42,907 nt of DNA from Myxococcaceae bacterium (GTDB taxonomy: Bacteria > Myxococcota > Myxococcia > Myxococcales > Myxococcaceae), in assembly GCA_017881265.1 (NCBI GenBank), contig JADGRA010000025.1, positions 1 to 42,907 on the forward strand, given 5' to 3'. Numbering within the stretch: position 1 is the first letter of the stretch; every line of letters starts with the position of its first letter. Under the pieces are notes generated by a model that was not told where the DNA came from, made no database searches, and saw only the letters and a list, made by a program, of their open reading frames with translations. This document shows positions 7,915 through 17,902 of the stretch, piece by piece. The translations under genes were made by a program, and so were the position numbers.

Positions 7915-9339
7915 TCACAACAGCGAGTCCGCCAGCCGCGCGGTGTTCTGCGCCACCCGCCGCAGCAGCGGCCTGCGGCTCCACGCCTCGCGGCTGACCT
8001 CGCGGCTGTGGGCGATGTAGCGCGTCTGGACCACCTCGAAGGCCGCGACGACCTGTGGGTCGTAGACGAGCAAGCTGACCTCCGAATCCAGCGCGAAGGA
8101 GCGGATGTCCATGTTCACCGAGCCGACCACCGCGAGCCAGCGGTCCACGGTGACGTGCTTGGCGTGGAGCAGGTACGGGGCGTACAGGTGGATGTGGATG
8201 CCCGCCTCGAGGAGACGCGCGTAGTTGGATTCCTGGGCCCAGTTGGCAATCCGCTTGTTGCTGTGCTCGGGCACCACCAGGCGCACCTCCACCCCGCGCA
8301 GGGCGGCGGTCACCATGGCCTGCAGGAAGGGCTCGTCCGGGACGAAGTACGGGGTGGTCATCACCACCCGTTCGCTGGCGGCGTGCAGCAAGTCCACCAG
8401 CAACGTCTGGTGGTTCTCGTGGGGGAAACCGGGCCCGCTGGGGAGCACCTGGGCCGTCGAGTTGCCCGCCAGCTCGCGGGGCGGCAGCAGCTCCGAGACT
8501 TCGAGGCGGTGCTCGGTCTCCTGGTAGCGGTCGGCGAGAAAGACCGCCTGCAGCTGCACCACCACCGGCCCCAGCACGCGGACCAGCATCTCCTCGTTGG
8601 GGTAGGCGGGGATGAAACCCGGGTCGACGATGTTCTGTGAGCCGACGTACCCAATCTTCCCGTCGATGACGGCAATCTTCCGGTGGTTGCGCAAGTCCAG
8701 CCGGGCGGCGTTGCGCCGGAGGAAATTCACCGGCAACGCGGCCAGCACTTCGACGCCGGAGCGGCGAAGTCCGGGGCCCAGGCGGCGAAGCCCACCGGAG
8801 GAGCCCACCGCATCCATCAGCACCCGGCAGCTCACCCCCCGGGCCTGGGCGCGCTCCAGCGCCGCCGCCACCTTCTGGCCGGTCGCGTCGGCGGCAAAGA
8901 TGTAGAACAACAGGTGCACGTGGTGCTGCGCCCCGTCGATGTCCCGCACCAGCCGGTCGATGGCCGGCTGGTACTCGGGCAAAAGTTCCACCTGGTTCCC
9001 GGCGAGCGGCCCGAAGTTGCCGAGCCGCTCCACCAGCCGGGCGCTGCGCTCGGCGGGGCCGGCCAGCTCTGGCAAGCGGAAGGCGGCCAGCGAGCGCATC
9101 TCCGACTGGACGCTGCGAATGCGCGAGACGGCCATGGCCTCCGCCTCCAGCCGCTCGCGCGGGTAACGGATGCGGCCGATGAGCGCGAACAGGACGAGCC
9201 CGACCCACGGCACCAGGAAGATGAGGACCAGCCAGGCCCGGGCAGCGGCGGCGCTCCGCCGGTTCGGGACGTACACCAGCATCACCAGGCGAATGGCCCA
9301 CTCGCTCAGCACGTACACCAGTCCCCAGCTGAAGCTCAT
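7915..9339 (-). CDS. cls: Cardiolipin synthase-type phospholipase D enzyme
   Basis: 474-residue membrane enzyme predicted to join two phosphatidylglycerol molecules into cardiolipin at the inner membrane. Two N-terminal membrane segments (about residues 5-24 and 35-55, the second WLVLIFLVPWVGLVLFALIG) are followed by two HKD motifs. These are HRKIAVIDG with His219 and HAKHVTVD with His392, each followed by the GS-N element (GSQN, GSVN). The ATG at 9339 has a strong GGGGAGGTGG upstream. A longer reading past it lacks a signal or membrane start and is rejected. A second Cls-like enzyme lies at 24193-25632. The family also includes other phosphatidyltransferases, so the substrate is inferred. 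Confidence 0.87.
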   Translation of the reverse strand: MSFSWGLVYVLSEWAIRLVMLVYVPNRRSAAAARAWLVLIFLVPWVGLVLFALIGRIRYPRERLEAEAMAVSRIRSVQSEMRSLAAFRLPELAGPAERSARLVERLGNFGPLAGNQVELLPEYQPAIDRLVRDIDGAQHHVHLLFYIFAADATGQKVAAALERAQARGVSCRVLMDAVGSSGGLRRLGPGLRRSGVEVLAALPVNFLRRNAARLDLRNHRKIAVIDGKIGYVGSQNIVDPGFIPAYPNEEMLVRVLGPVVVQLQAVFLADRYQETEHRLEVSELLPPRELAGNSTAQVLPSGPGFPHENHQTLLVDLLHAASERVVMTTPYFVPDEPFLQAMVTAALRGVEVRLVVPEHSNKRIANWAQESNYARLLEAGIHIHLYAPYLLHAKHVTVDRWLAVVGSVNMDIRSFALDSEVSLLVYDPQVVAAFEVVQTRYIAHSREVSREAWSRRPLLRRVAQNTARLADSLL

Positions 9340-9398
9340 GTCCACCTCCCCGCCGCCTTGCGGCCCGGCAACCTTAGTGCCATTCGCCACCCTGGCCC

Positions 9399-9416
9399 TC
9401 GGCTGTCGACAGCCGA
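9399..9416. promoter_or_regulatory. 18-bp perfect palindrome, candidate operator
   Basis: TCGGCTGTCGACAGCCGA is a perfect inverted repeat with no spacer. It lies in the 147-bp gap between the divergent cardiolipin synthase and acyl-CoA dehydrogenase genes, about 60 bp from the former start and 70 bp from the latter. A dimeric repressor (for example TetR type) is a plausible ligand, but none is encoded nearby. Confidence 0.45.
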
Positions 9417-9486
9417 CTTGCATCGCCGCGCCTGACAGACGGAAGAAGGAAAAAAACACGCCCTGTAAGCCCCGGAGGCCGACACC

Positions 9487-11232
9487 ATGGTCGACAAACA
9501 GAGCACGAGCTTCATGCGTTCGCTGTGCATGGGGGACATCGAGGAGGACGTCCTCCTCCCCTTCCCGGAAATGCCGGCCAAGGACGCCGAGACGCTACGG
9601 CAGGTGGTCGCCTCACTCGCCCAGTTGCTCGGTCCGAAGGAGAAGGACTTCCGGGCCTGGGACGTCGCCGGCGAGCTGCCGGCGCCCTTCCTCGAGGAAC
9701 TCAAGCAGTTTGGCCTCTTCGGGTTGGTGGTGCCGGAGGAATTCGGTGGCTTCGGCTTCGGGAGCACTGCGTACTCCCGCGCCCTGCAGGAGGTGTCTCG
9801 CTACGACGGCTCGGTGGCCGCCACCATCGGCGCCCACCAGTCCATCGGTATGCGGGGGCTGCTCCTTTTCGGCACCCCAGAGCAGAAGCGCCGCTGGCTC
9901 CCCAAGCTGGCCACCGGGGAAATGGTGGCCGCCTTCTGCCTCACCGAGCCTGGAGCCGGCTCCGACGCCGCGGCGGTGAAGACGAGCGCGGTGCGGGATG
10001 GGGACAGTTACGTCCTCAACGGCAACAAGCTGTGGATTACCAACGGCGGGCTGGCCAGCTTCTTCACCGTCTTCGCCAAGACGGGCAAGCCCGAGGAGCG
10101 CGGCAAGCTCACTGCCTTCATCGTCACCCGCGACATGCCCGGAGTCAGCACGGGGCCGCACGAGGACAAGATGGGGCTCCGGGCGAGCTCCACCGCCGCC
10201 GTCTTCCTGGACAACGTCCGCGTCGGCGTGGACCACCTCCTCGGCGAGGAGGGCAAGGGCTTCAAGGTGGGGATGCGCATCCTCAACAATGGCCGCACTG
10301 GCCTTGGGGGCGGGTGCATCGGGGGGATGAAGCGGATGGTGGAACTGGCCACCCGCCAGGCCAAGGGGCGGGTGCAGTTCGGCCAGCCCATCAGCGACTT
10401 CGGCCTCATCAAGCAGAAGGTGGGGCACATGGTGGTGGAAACCTACGCCGCCGAGTCGGTGGTGGACCTGGTGGCCGGGCTGATTGACCAGGGGTACGAG
10501 GACTACGCCGTGGAGGCGGCCATCTCCAAGGTGTTCGCCACCGAAGCGCTGTGGCGCACCACCGACGAGGCGCTCCAGGTGGCCGGCGGCAATGGCTACA
10601 TGCGCGAGTTTCCCTATGAGAGGGCGCTGCGCGACTGCCGCATCTTTCGCATCTGGGAAGGCACCAACGACATTCTCCGCCTCTTCATCGCACTGACCGC
10701 CATGAACGACGTGGGGGCGCAGCTGGCAGACCTGGCCAGCAGCCTCAAGGGCGTGCTGGCCGACCCCATCAAGGGCTTCGGGGTCCTCAGCGACTACGCC
10801 CGCCGCCGCGCGTCGCTGGCCACCAACGTGGGGCGGGGCAAGGGCGCCTTCACCCGGCTGCACCCGGCACTGCGGGACTCGGCAGAGGTCTTCGAGGACG
10901 CCACCCGGGACCTGGCCACCGCAGCCGACCGGACCCTGCGCAAGCACGGCAAGCGCATTGTCGAGTTTCAGTTCGCCACCCGCCGGCTGGCCGACATCAT
11001 GATTGACCTCTTTGTGCTGGCCGCGGTGCTGTCCCGGGTGGACAGCGCGGTGAAGCGCCTGGGCGTCGAGAAGTCGGTGCGCGAGCGGGAGATTCTCGAC
11101 GTCTTCGCTGGCCAGGTGAGCCGGCCGGTGAAGAGTAACTTCGGGAAAATCGACGACAACGACGACGAGCTCATCAAGCACCTCGCCGACGACGCCTTCG
11201 AGCAGGAGCGCTTCGACTGGGACAACCTTTAG
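9487..11232 (+). CDS. Acyl-CoA dehydrogenase, VLCAD/ACAD9-like
   Basis: Flavin enzyme catalysing the first step of fatty acid beta-oxidation (acyl-CoA to trans-2-enoyl-CoA). The 581-residue length, with about 180 residues beyond the catalytic core, matches very-long-chain type dehydrogenases rather than the 380-residue short-chain type. Visible motifs are FCLTEPGAGSDA, the FAD-contacting LWITNGG, ALQVAGGNGYM and the catalytic WEGTNDI, with Glu391. The ATG is preceded by CCGGAGG at about 8 bases. It is divergent from cls and converges with the outer-membrane protein gene, whose stop lies two bases away. Chain-length preference cannot be read from sequence. Confidence 0.9.
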   Translation: MVDKQSTSFMRSLCMGDIEEDVLLPFPEMPAKDAETLRQVVASLAQLLGPKEKDFRAWDVAGELPAPFLEELKQFGLFGLVVPEEFGGFGFGSTAYSRALQEVSRYDGSVAATIGAHQSIGMRGLLLFGTPEQKRRWLPKLATGEMVAAFCLTEPGAGSDAAAVKTSAVRDGDSYVLNGNKLWITNGGLASFFTVFAKTGKPEERGKLTAFIVTRDMPGVSTGPHEDKMGLRASSTAAVFLDNVRVGVDHLLGEEGKGFKVGMRILNNGRTGLGGGCIGGMKRMVELATRQAKGRVQFGQPISDFGLIKQKVGHMVVETYAAESVVDLVAGLIDQGYEDYAVEAAISKVFATEALWRTTDEALQVAGGNGYMREFPYERALRDCRIFRIWEGTNDILRLFIALTAMNDVGAQLADLASSLKGVLADPIKGFGVLSDYARRRASLATNVGRGKGAFTRLHPALRDSAEVFEDATRDLATAADRTLRKHGKRIVEFQFATRRLADIMIDLFVLAAVLSRVDSAVKRLGVEKSVREREILDVFAGQVSRPVKSNFGKIDDNDDELIKHLADDAFEQERFDWDNL

Positions 11233-11234
11233 CG

Positions 11235-11933
11235 TCAGGGAGTCACGGTGAAGCGCAAGCCGACGTTGAGCCACCAGTGGGGTTCCCCCTCGCCGGGAAG
11301 GGCGCGGCCAGCGTCGGAGAGGTAGGTGCCGTAACTCGCCGCGAAGTACGGGCCGAGGCTCATTCGGCCAAACACCAGGGCCAAGCCCACCTGGCCGTTG
11401 AAGTACTGCGGGCCTTGCAGTGCACCGGTGTGCGGCGTGCGGCAGCCATTATCGGGGAGCCCGAATCCACAGTCGTAGTCATAGTCGTAGCGCTGCTGCT
11501 GGACCTCGTATCCCGTTCCCACGCCTAGCCAAGGGTCGAGTGCGACGCCCCCGCCGAGGCTCACACTGAGCGGGTGCAGCTGGACTTGGATGCCGAAGGA
11601 GTAAACGCGGGCATTGCAGTTGACGTCACAAGGGCCCACTCGGCTGATGGGGAGGTTGGGGGCCGCCGACGCCGGGGCGAAGCTGAAATAGGCGCCGACG
11701 AAGACCAGCGGTCCGATTCGGACTCCCGCGTCGAGCCAGATGGGGTACGCCGTCACGGCCAGGACGGGGTCAAAACCGCCGACATACGTCGGGAACGCCA
11801 CCCCGAAGCGCGCCGCCGCTTCGAAATGGACGCCTGACAGCGCCTCCTCGCCGGTGGCTGGCAGCGGCCCCAGAAAACAAATGCCGGTAGCGGCCAGGGC
11901 GCACAGTTGCCGCGTCTTCCTGCGCTGTTCCAC
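11235..11933 (-). CDS. Small outer-membrane beta-barrel-like protein
   Basis: 232-residue predicted exported protein with a basic N region (EQRRKTR), a hydrophobic signal (LCALAATGICFLGPLPA) and then alternating amphipathic segments. Examples are FEAAARFGVAFPTY, LDAGVRIGPLVFVGAYFSF, YSFGIQVQLHPLSVSLGGG, FNGQVGLALVFGRMSLGPYFAASYG and the final WWLNVGLRFTVTP. This looks like an eight-stranded-type barrel. A DYDYDCGFGLPDNGC loop and a few cysteines stand out. The start is uncertain: the GTG at 11933 fits the signal peptide best, and another GTG at 11960 is in frame but lies inside a hairpin. No specific family is recognised. Confidence 0.65.
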   Translation of the reverse strand: MEQRRKTRQLCALAATGICFLGPLPATGEEALSGVHFEAAARFGVAFPTYVGGFDPVLAVTAYPIWLDAGVRIGPLVFVGAYFSFAPASAAPNLPISRVGPCDVNCNARVYSFGIQVQLHPLSVSLGGGVALDPWLGVGTGYEVQQQRYDYDYDCGFGLPDNGCRTPHTGALQGPQYFNGQVGLALVFGRMSLGPYFAASYGTYLSDAGRALPGEGEPHWWLNVGLRFTVTP

Positions 11934-11954
11934 GTGCCCCCCCGGCGTCGTGCG

Positions 11955-11973
11955 CGCCACCCCCAGGGTGGCG
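11955..11973 (-). other. 8-bp stem hairpin upstream of outer-membrane protein gene
   Basis: CGCCACCC and GGGTGGCG form a perfect 8-bp stem with a 3-base loop, 22 bases upstream of the chosen start. The alternative start GTG at 11960 would be buried in this stem. It may be an operator or leader structure; this is only a structural observation. Confidence 0.4.
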
Positions 11974-12038
11974 TTCCTCCATTTTGCCAAACCCGGCCCC
12001 GGAAGGGCAGCTCGGCCGCAGGTGGCGACGCGCCGGCG

Positions 12039-12046
12039 TGCTAAGC
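12039..12046 (+). promoter_or_regulatory. Candidate -10 box of SDR gene (TGCTAAGC)
   Basis: TGCTAAGC ends 9 bases before the ATG of a gene without a Shine-Dalgarno sequence. Transcription starting about 7 bases after such a box would give a leaderless mRNA. Similar boxes precede nagZ and the beta-lactamase-like gene. Confidence 0.35.
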
Positions 12047-12055
12047 ACACGCCCC

Positions 12056-12880
<825 letters not shown>

Positions 12881-12952
12881 CAGCGGCGCGGGGCAACCCC
12901 GGGGGCCGCCCGGCGGGCCACGCCAGTCTGCCCGGGCGCTCGCCCCGCTGCT

Positions 12953-12964
12953 CGCTTGCAAGCG
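12953..12964. other. 12-bp palindrome upstream of MoxR operon
   Basis: CGCTTGCAAGCG is a perfect palindrome in the 197-bp gap before the DUF4175 gene. A short hairpin, CGGGG-CAA-CCCCG (12889-12901), lies just after the SDR stop. No clear promoter is seen in this gap. Confidence 0.3.
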
Positions 12965-13077
12965 CCCCGGTCCGAAGACACCCCCAAGGGGCTTCCGCCT
13001 GGCGCGGCCGCCAGTCATGCTGGAGGAAGCGTCCTGGTGGATGCCTCGGCGCCCGTGGCCCCGAACCCTACACGCCC

Positions 13078-16000
13078 GTGAACCTGTCCGACGCCTCACC
13101 CCATCCCCCCGCGCCGTTGCCCCCGCCCCCGTCGGGGGCTGCGTCGCGACCGCCGGGGAGTGCGGTGGAGCGCTTCGTCGACGCCGTCCGCCGGCGCCAG
13201 CGACGGGCCTTTCTGCTGCAGGGGGCACTGCACGCCCTGGCGGCGCTCGCCTTCGCCACGCTGGGGGCGACGCTGCTGGCCCGGGCTGCTCCGCTGGCGG
13301 CACGCGCAGTGCTCATCGCAGGCGCATGCGTGGCGCTCGGGCTGTTTGTCCTGCGCGGGCTGGTCCAAGCGCGAAGGCGGGCGGGCGATGAATTTCGCAC
13401 CGCGCGGCTGGTGGCGGCGCGCCTTCCGGGGGTCAGCCTGGACTTGCTCGCCGCGCTGGAGCTGCGTGCCGCGCTCGGCAGCCCGGACAGCTTTTCCCAG
13501 GAGCTCGCCCGGGCCTACCTCTCGGGCACCGACGCGCGGGCGGCCGCCCTGGACGCCCGGCACGTGGTGGATGGACGGCCCACCCGGGTGGCGCTCCTCC
13601 TCGCCGTGGGCGCTCTGGTGCTGCTCGGCCTTCTGGCGCTGCTGTCGCCCCAGGGGTTGCGGCCCCTGTGGGGCCTGCTGCTGCCCGCCGAGGCCGGGCG
13701 CGCCTCAGTGCGCGAGCCCATCACCGGCGACGTGGAACTCACCTACCGCTACCCGGCCTACATGGGCCTTGTGCCCAGGACGGTGTCCGGCAGCGGGGGC
13801 GAGATTGCAGCCCCGGTGGGGACGGTGGTGGAGCTGCGGACCCGCTCGGACCGGCCGGTGGTGCAGGCCGGGCTGCTGGTGAATGGCGAGCCGGTGCCGT
13901 TGCGGGTGGACAACGGGCGCGATTTGTCCGGCACCCTGGTGGTGCGCAAGTCGGGGACGTACGCGGTGGCCTTCTACAACAAAAGCGGGCGAGAGCTGGT
14001 GCGTGGGCCCGAGGTGACGCTGACCGCCGAACCGGACGCCCCGCCCCAGGTCTCGCTGCTGCTGCCGGCCTCGGACCTGGAAGTGGACCCCAGCGGGGAG
14101 GTGGTGCTGCGCTGGGAGGCTACCGACGACCACGGCCTGTCCGCCCTGGAACTGGTCTTCCAACCCCCCTCGGGCACCGAGACGCGGCTGCCGCTTCCGC
14201 TGGAGGAAGGCCGGCGAAGCCAGGGGACGTGGCGGTGGGGGCTGGCCAGCCTGAAGCTGGCGCCAGGGGACCGCGTCAGCTACTTCCTCGAGGCCAGGGA
14301 CAACGACGCCGTGGACGGGCCGCAGAAGGGCACCAGCCGCTCGCAAAGCTTCCACGTCTACAGCGCCGCGGAGCACCGCCAGGAGGCGGTGCGCAAGCTG
14401 CAAGCCCTCTGGGAACGCATGGTGACGCACCTGGCCGACCGGATGGAGGGGCCGGACCGCGCGCACACCCGGGACCTCGCTGCCGTCACCAGCCAGACGC
14501 GCGTCGACGAGTCGGGGCACGCGCTCGCCTCGGACCTGGTGGCCACCAGCCACCAGCTCAGCCGGGAACGGGACCGGCAGGAGGCCCTGGTCGCCGCGGC
14601 TGCCAACATCGGCGAGCGGCTCGGCCGCTCGGTCCGCACCACCTCGGAAGCCCGCCGCTTCTACCTGCGCTTCGGCAGCCGTCCCGGCGAGAACGACCCG
14701 GCGACGCGCCTGTCTCGCGCGGCCTTCGAGGAGATTGCCCAGGTGGAGCGGGACGTGCTGTACCTCGAGTCGTTGCTCGACCGGCAGCGTGTCGAGGAAA
14801 TCCGCGAGCTCACCCAGGCCCTCTCCCGCGACCAGCGCGAGCTGGCCCAGCTCATCGAGCGCTTCCAGCAGACGAAAGACCCGGCCTTGCGCGAGCAGAT
14901 GCTGCGCCAGGTGGCCGGCCTCCGCCAGCGCATGAATGAACTCATGCGGCGCAGCCTGGAACTGGCACGCACCGTCCATGACGAGCACTTCAATGCCGAG
15001 AGCCTCGGCCAGAGCATGCCCAGCACGCTCGATGAGATTGAGAAGCTGCTGCACGAGGGAAAGACGCAGGAGGCGCTGGCCAAGCTGCAGCAGCTGCAGG
15101 CGCAAACCGAGGGCCAGCTGCGCTCGGCCGACGAGCAGTTGGAGCGCGTGGACCCGGAGCTGGTGAAGCGCTTTCGCGACTTCGCCGACGCCCTCAAGGA
15201 CACCCACGACGAGCAGGCGCGGGTGGCCTCGGAGACGAAGCGCCTGCGGGACCGCTACCGCGACCAGATGCGTGAGCGGCTGCGGGACAAGGGCGCCGCG
15301 GTGAAGGAGCAAATCCGTCGCGACCTGGAAGCGGTGGCCCAGGACTACAAGAAAATCCACCCCGGTGAGCTCGGACCGAGGAGCGACCGGGCACTGGAGA
15401 ATGCGCAGTCGGAGCTGGACAACCTGCGGAGCGCGCTGCGCTCTGACGACTTCGACCTGGCCAGCGAGTCGGCCCGGGCCGCCGGGCAGGCCGCGGATGA
15501 GATTGCCCGCGACGCCGAGCAGCAGCGGGCCTTGCAGGAGGCCTACCGCAACCCAGGCGAGGTGCGCGACCAGTCCAAGCGCGTGGCGCAGCGCATGGAG
15601 CAGGACGCGCAGAAGATGCACGACATCCAGCGCAGCCTGCAGCAGCTCTTCCCGCCGGCGGGCGCCCAGCTGTCGGCGCAGGACCGCCAGCGCGTCCAGC
15701 AGCTGGGACAGGAGCAGCGCGCGCTGGAGCACCGGGCGCGGGACCTCATGCAGAAGATGGAACAGCTGAACAAGCTGGCGCCGCTGTTCGGCGAGCAGGG
15801 CGCCGAGAAGCTGCAGCAGGTCTCCGAGCGAATGGCGAGCGCGCGCGACCGCCTGGAGGGCCGCGACCCGAGCCGGGGCTACGGCGACCAGAAGTCAGCG
15901 CTGGACGGGCTGGAGCAGCTCCAGCAGCAGCTACAGCAGGCCCAGCGCGCAGGCGGCCACGGCGGCCAAGGGTTTCCCCTGCCCATGCTGGCCGGCAGCC

Positions 16001-16170
16001 AGGGCGAGGGCGGCAACGAGGTCTCGCCGCAGAAGGTGGAGATTCCGGATGCCGACCCCGGTGCCGCCTTCCGGGATTTCCGAAAGGACCTGCTGGAGGC
16101 CATGAAGCAGGGCACCCCGGAGCGTTACCGTGAGCAGGTGAAGAGCTACTACGAGGAACTGGTGAAGTGA
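13078..16170 (+). CDS. DUF4175-family membrane and coiled-coil protein
   Basis: 1030-residue protein, first gene of the MoxR operon. After a proline-rich N terminus there are two hydrophobic segments (about residues 47-70 and 73-95) and a third near 175-197 (VALLLAVGALVLLGLLALL). Ig-like strands follow (VELTYRYPAYMGL, GTVVELRTRSDRPV, VVLRWEATDDHGLSALELVF). The rest is a very long Q/E/R-rich coiled coil, ending in FRKDLLEAMKQGTPERYREQVKSYYEELVK-type sequence as in DUF4175 relatives. It is probably anchored in the inner membrane with the large part in the periplasm. The start is uncertain: GTG 13078 has no Shine-Dalgarno, while GTG 13165 has GGGGAG close by and removes the proline-rich tail. 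The stop overlaps the next start (GTGA). Confidence 0.75.
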   Translation: MNLSDASPHPPAPLPPPPSGAASRPPGSAVERFVDAVRRRQRRAFLLQGALHALAALAFATLGATLLARAAPLAARAVLIAGACVALGLFVLRGLVQARRRAGDEFRTARLVAARLPGVSLDLLAALELRAALGSPDSFSQELARAYLSGTDARAAALDARHVVDGRPTRVALLLAVGALVLLGLLALLSPQGLRPLWGLLLPAEAGRASVREPITGDVELTYRYPAYMGLVPRTVSGSGGEIAAPVGTVVELRTRSDRPVVQAGLLVNGEPVPLRVDNGRDLSGTLVVRKSGTYAVAFYNKSGRELVRGPEVTLTAEPDAPPQVSLLLPASDLEVDPSGEVVLRWEATDDHGLSALELVFQPPSGTETRLPLPLEEGRRSQGTWRWGLASLKLAPGDRVSYFLEARDNDAVDGPQKGTSRSQSFHVYSAAEHRQEAVRKLQALWERMVTHLADRMEGPDRAHTRDLAAVTSQTRVDESGHALASDLVATSHQLSRERDRQEALVAAAANIGERLGRSVRTTSEARRFYLRFGSRPGENDPATRLSRAAFEEIAQVERDVLYLESLLDRQRVEEIRELTQALSRDQRELAQLIERFQQTKDPALREQMLRQVAGLRQRMNELMRRSLELARTVHDEHFNAESLGQSMPSTLDEIEKLLHEGKTQEALAKLQQLQAQTEGQLRSADEQLERVDPELVKRFRDFADALKDTHDEQARVASETKRLRDRYRDQMRERLRDKGAAVKEQIRRDLEAVAQDYKKIHPGELGPRSDRALENAQSELDNLRSALRSDDFDLASESARAAGQAADEIARDAEQQRALQEAYRNPGEVRDQSKRVAQRMEQDAQKMHDIQRSLQQLFPPAGAQLSAQDRQRVQQLGQEQRALEHRARDLMQKMEQLNKLAPLFGEQGAEKLQQVSERMASARDRLEGRDPSRGYGDQKSALDGLEQLQQQLQQAQRAGGHGGQGFPLPMLAGSQGEGGNEVSPQKVEIPDADPGAAFRDFRKDLLEAMKQGTPERYREQVKSYYEELVK

Positions 16171-17900
16171 CGCACGCCCTCCTCGTCCTCCTCCTCAGCG
16201 TGGGGCTGACCCGTCCTTCGGATGCGGCGCCCAGCGGCGAGGTCCGCGCCCGGCTGCGTGCCCTGGAAGGACTCCTCGACGAGGAGGACTACGCGGGCGC
16301 CCGCATCGCCTGGGAGGAACTGCACGCCCAGCATCCGGAGGCCAGTGAGGCGCTCGAATTCCTCGGCGGCCGCATCGCCTTCGGCGAGGGCCGCTACGGC
16401 CAGGCGGTGGAGCTGCTCGAAGCGGCGGGCGGAGACGAGCGCCCCGGCTCCTACCTGCGGCTGGCCCGCGACACGCTGGCCGTCACGAAGGATGACCACC
16501 GCGCCGAGAGCGAGCACTTCGTCTTCTTGTACCCACCGGGCAAGGACGCGGTGCTGGCGCCCTGGGCCCTGGAGGCGTTGGAAGCCCAACGGGCGGCGCT
16601 GCTGGACGACCTCGGCTTCGCGCCCCCGGGAAAAGTCCGGGTGGAAGTGGTCAACGACGCCGCAGAGCTGGCACGTGCCTCCACCCTCTCCAAGAAGGAA
16701 ATCGACGCCACCGGCACCATCGCCATCTGCAAATTCAACAAGCTCATCGTCACCAGCCCCAAGGCGGTGCTGAAGGGGTACGACTGGCTGGACACCCTGG
16801 CGCACGAGTACACGCACCTGGTGGTGACGCAGAAGGGCCACAACAGCGTCCCCATCTGGCTGCAGGAGGCGCTGGCCAAGTACCTCGAGTCGCGCTGGCG
16901 CGGGCCGGCCGGCCGGGCGCTTCCCCCCTCCTCGCGGGCGCTGCTCGCCGAACGGGTGAAGCACAACACCCTCATCCCCTTTGCCAAGATGCACCCCTCC
17001 ATGGCCAAGCTGCCCTCCTGGCAGGACGCCGCCACGGCCTTCGCGGAAGTCTTCTTCGCCGCCGAGTACCTGGACCGTGAGCACGGGCGGAAGGCCCTGC
17101 GCGGCATTGTGGAGGCGATGGGGACGGGGGCCTCGGACCAGCAGGCGGTGGAGGGGGTGACCGGCCACGGCTTTGCGGCTTTTGAACGAGGCTGGATGGC
17201 CTACCTGCGCGCGCAGCCCGTCCCGCGAACCCCGGCGGCCGGCGCAGAGAAGCTGGTGCTGCGGGACCCCAAGGCGGTCGCCGCCGCCCCCCAGCCCAAG
17301 GGGCGAGAGATTGGTTTTCAGGACTTTGCCGACGTGGAGGAGCCGGCCGTCCGGCGCTACGCGCACCTGGGGGAAGTCTTCCGCGAGCGCGGGCGCTTCG
17401 GCGCAGCCGCCGAGGAATTCGGCCACGCCCATGGCCTGGTGGGCAGCAAATACGAGTCGGTGGCGAACAAGTACGCGCTCGCCCTGTTTGCCATCCGGCG
17501 GGTGGACGAGGCCGAGAAGGTGCTGCAGGCGACCCTCGAGGCGCACCCCAGCAGCGCCGCCACCCAGGTGCACCTGGGGCGCATCTACTTGTCCCGCGGC
17601 GACTGGCGTCGCGCCCGGGACGCCTACCGGGCGGCCATCGCCCAGGACCCCTTCGACCCGGAAATCCACCTCGCCCTGTTGCGGGCCGCCGAGGCGCTGC
17701 AGGACGCCCCGTTGAGCGAGCGCGTCCGCAGCGCGGCCAGCGTCCTCACCGGGCTGCCGTCGGAGCGCCTCGAGGCGCTGGTGCGGCGCTTTCCTGGGCC
17801 CGAGGCGGACCTCTCCAACGTCGAGCTTCCAGCGGCGCAACCGGACCCGACGAAGTCGGCGCCGGCCCCCACCCACCGCACGGCGCCGCCCACCAACTGA
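16167..17900 (+). CDS. Gluzincin (peptidase MA-like) metalloprotease with TPRs
   Basis: 577-residue exported or membrane-anchored zinc peptidase. A short signal (ALLVLLLSVGLTRPSDAA) is followed by TPR-like helices (about residues 28-110). The catalytic domain has HEYTH at residues 213-217 and the third ligand in WLQEALAKYLE, probably Glu234. A second TPR block follows from about residue 390 (HLGEVFRERGRFGAAAEEFG and HLGRIYLSRGDWRRARDAYRAAI-type units). The GTG start overlaps the DUF4175 stop, and the next gene starts 2 bases after its stop, so it belongs to this operon. The substrate is unknown. It may process an envelope protein handled by the neighbouring MoxR/VWA proteins. Confidence 0.8.
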   Translation: MTHALLVLLLSVGLTRPSDAAPSGEVRARLRALEGLLDEEDYAGARIAWEELHAQHPEASEALEFLGGRIAFGEGRYGQAVELLEAAGGDERPGSYLRLARDTLAVTKDDHRAESEHFVFLYPPGKDAVLAPWALEALEAQRAALLDDLGFAPPGKVRVEVVNDAAELARASTLSKKEIDATGTIAICKFNKLIVTSPKAVLKGYDWLDTLAHEYTHLVVTQKGHNSVPIWLQEALAKYLESRWRGPAGRALPPSSRALLAERVKHNTLIPFAKMHPSMAKLPSWQDAATAFAEVFFAAEYLDREHGRKALRGIVEAMGTGASDQQAVEGVTGHGFAAFERGWMAYLRAQPVPRTPAAGAEKLVLRDPKAVAAAPQPKGREIGFQDFADVEEPAVRRYAHLGEVFRERGRFGAAAEEFGHAHGLVGSKYESVANKYALALFAIRRVDEAEKVLQATLEAHPSSAATQVHLGRIYLSRGDWRRARDAYRAAIAQDPFDPEIHLALLRAAEALQDAPLSERVRSAASVLTGLPSERLEALVRRFPGPEADLSNVELPAAQPDPTKSAPAPTHRTAPPTN

Positions 17901-17902
17901 CC

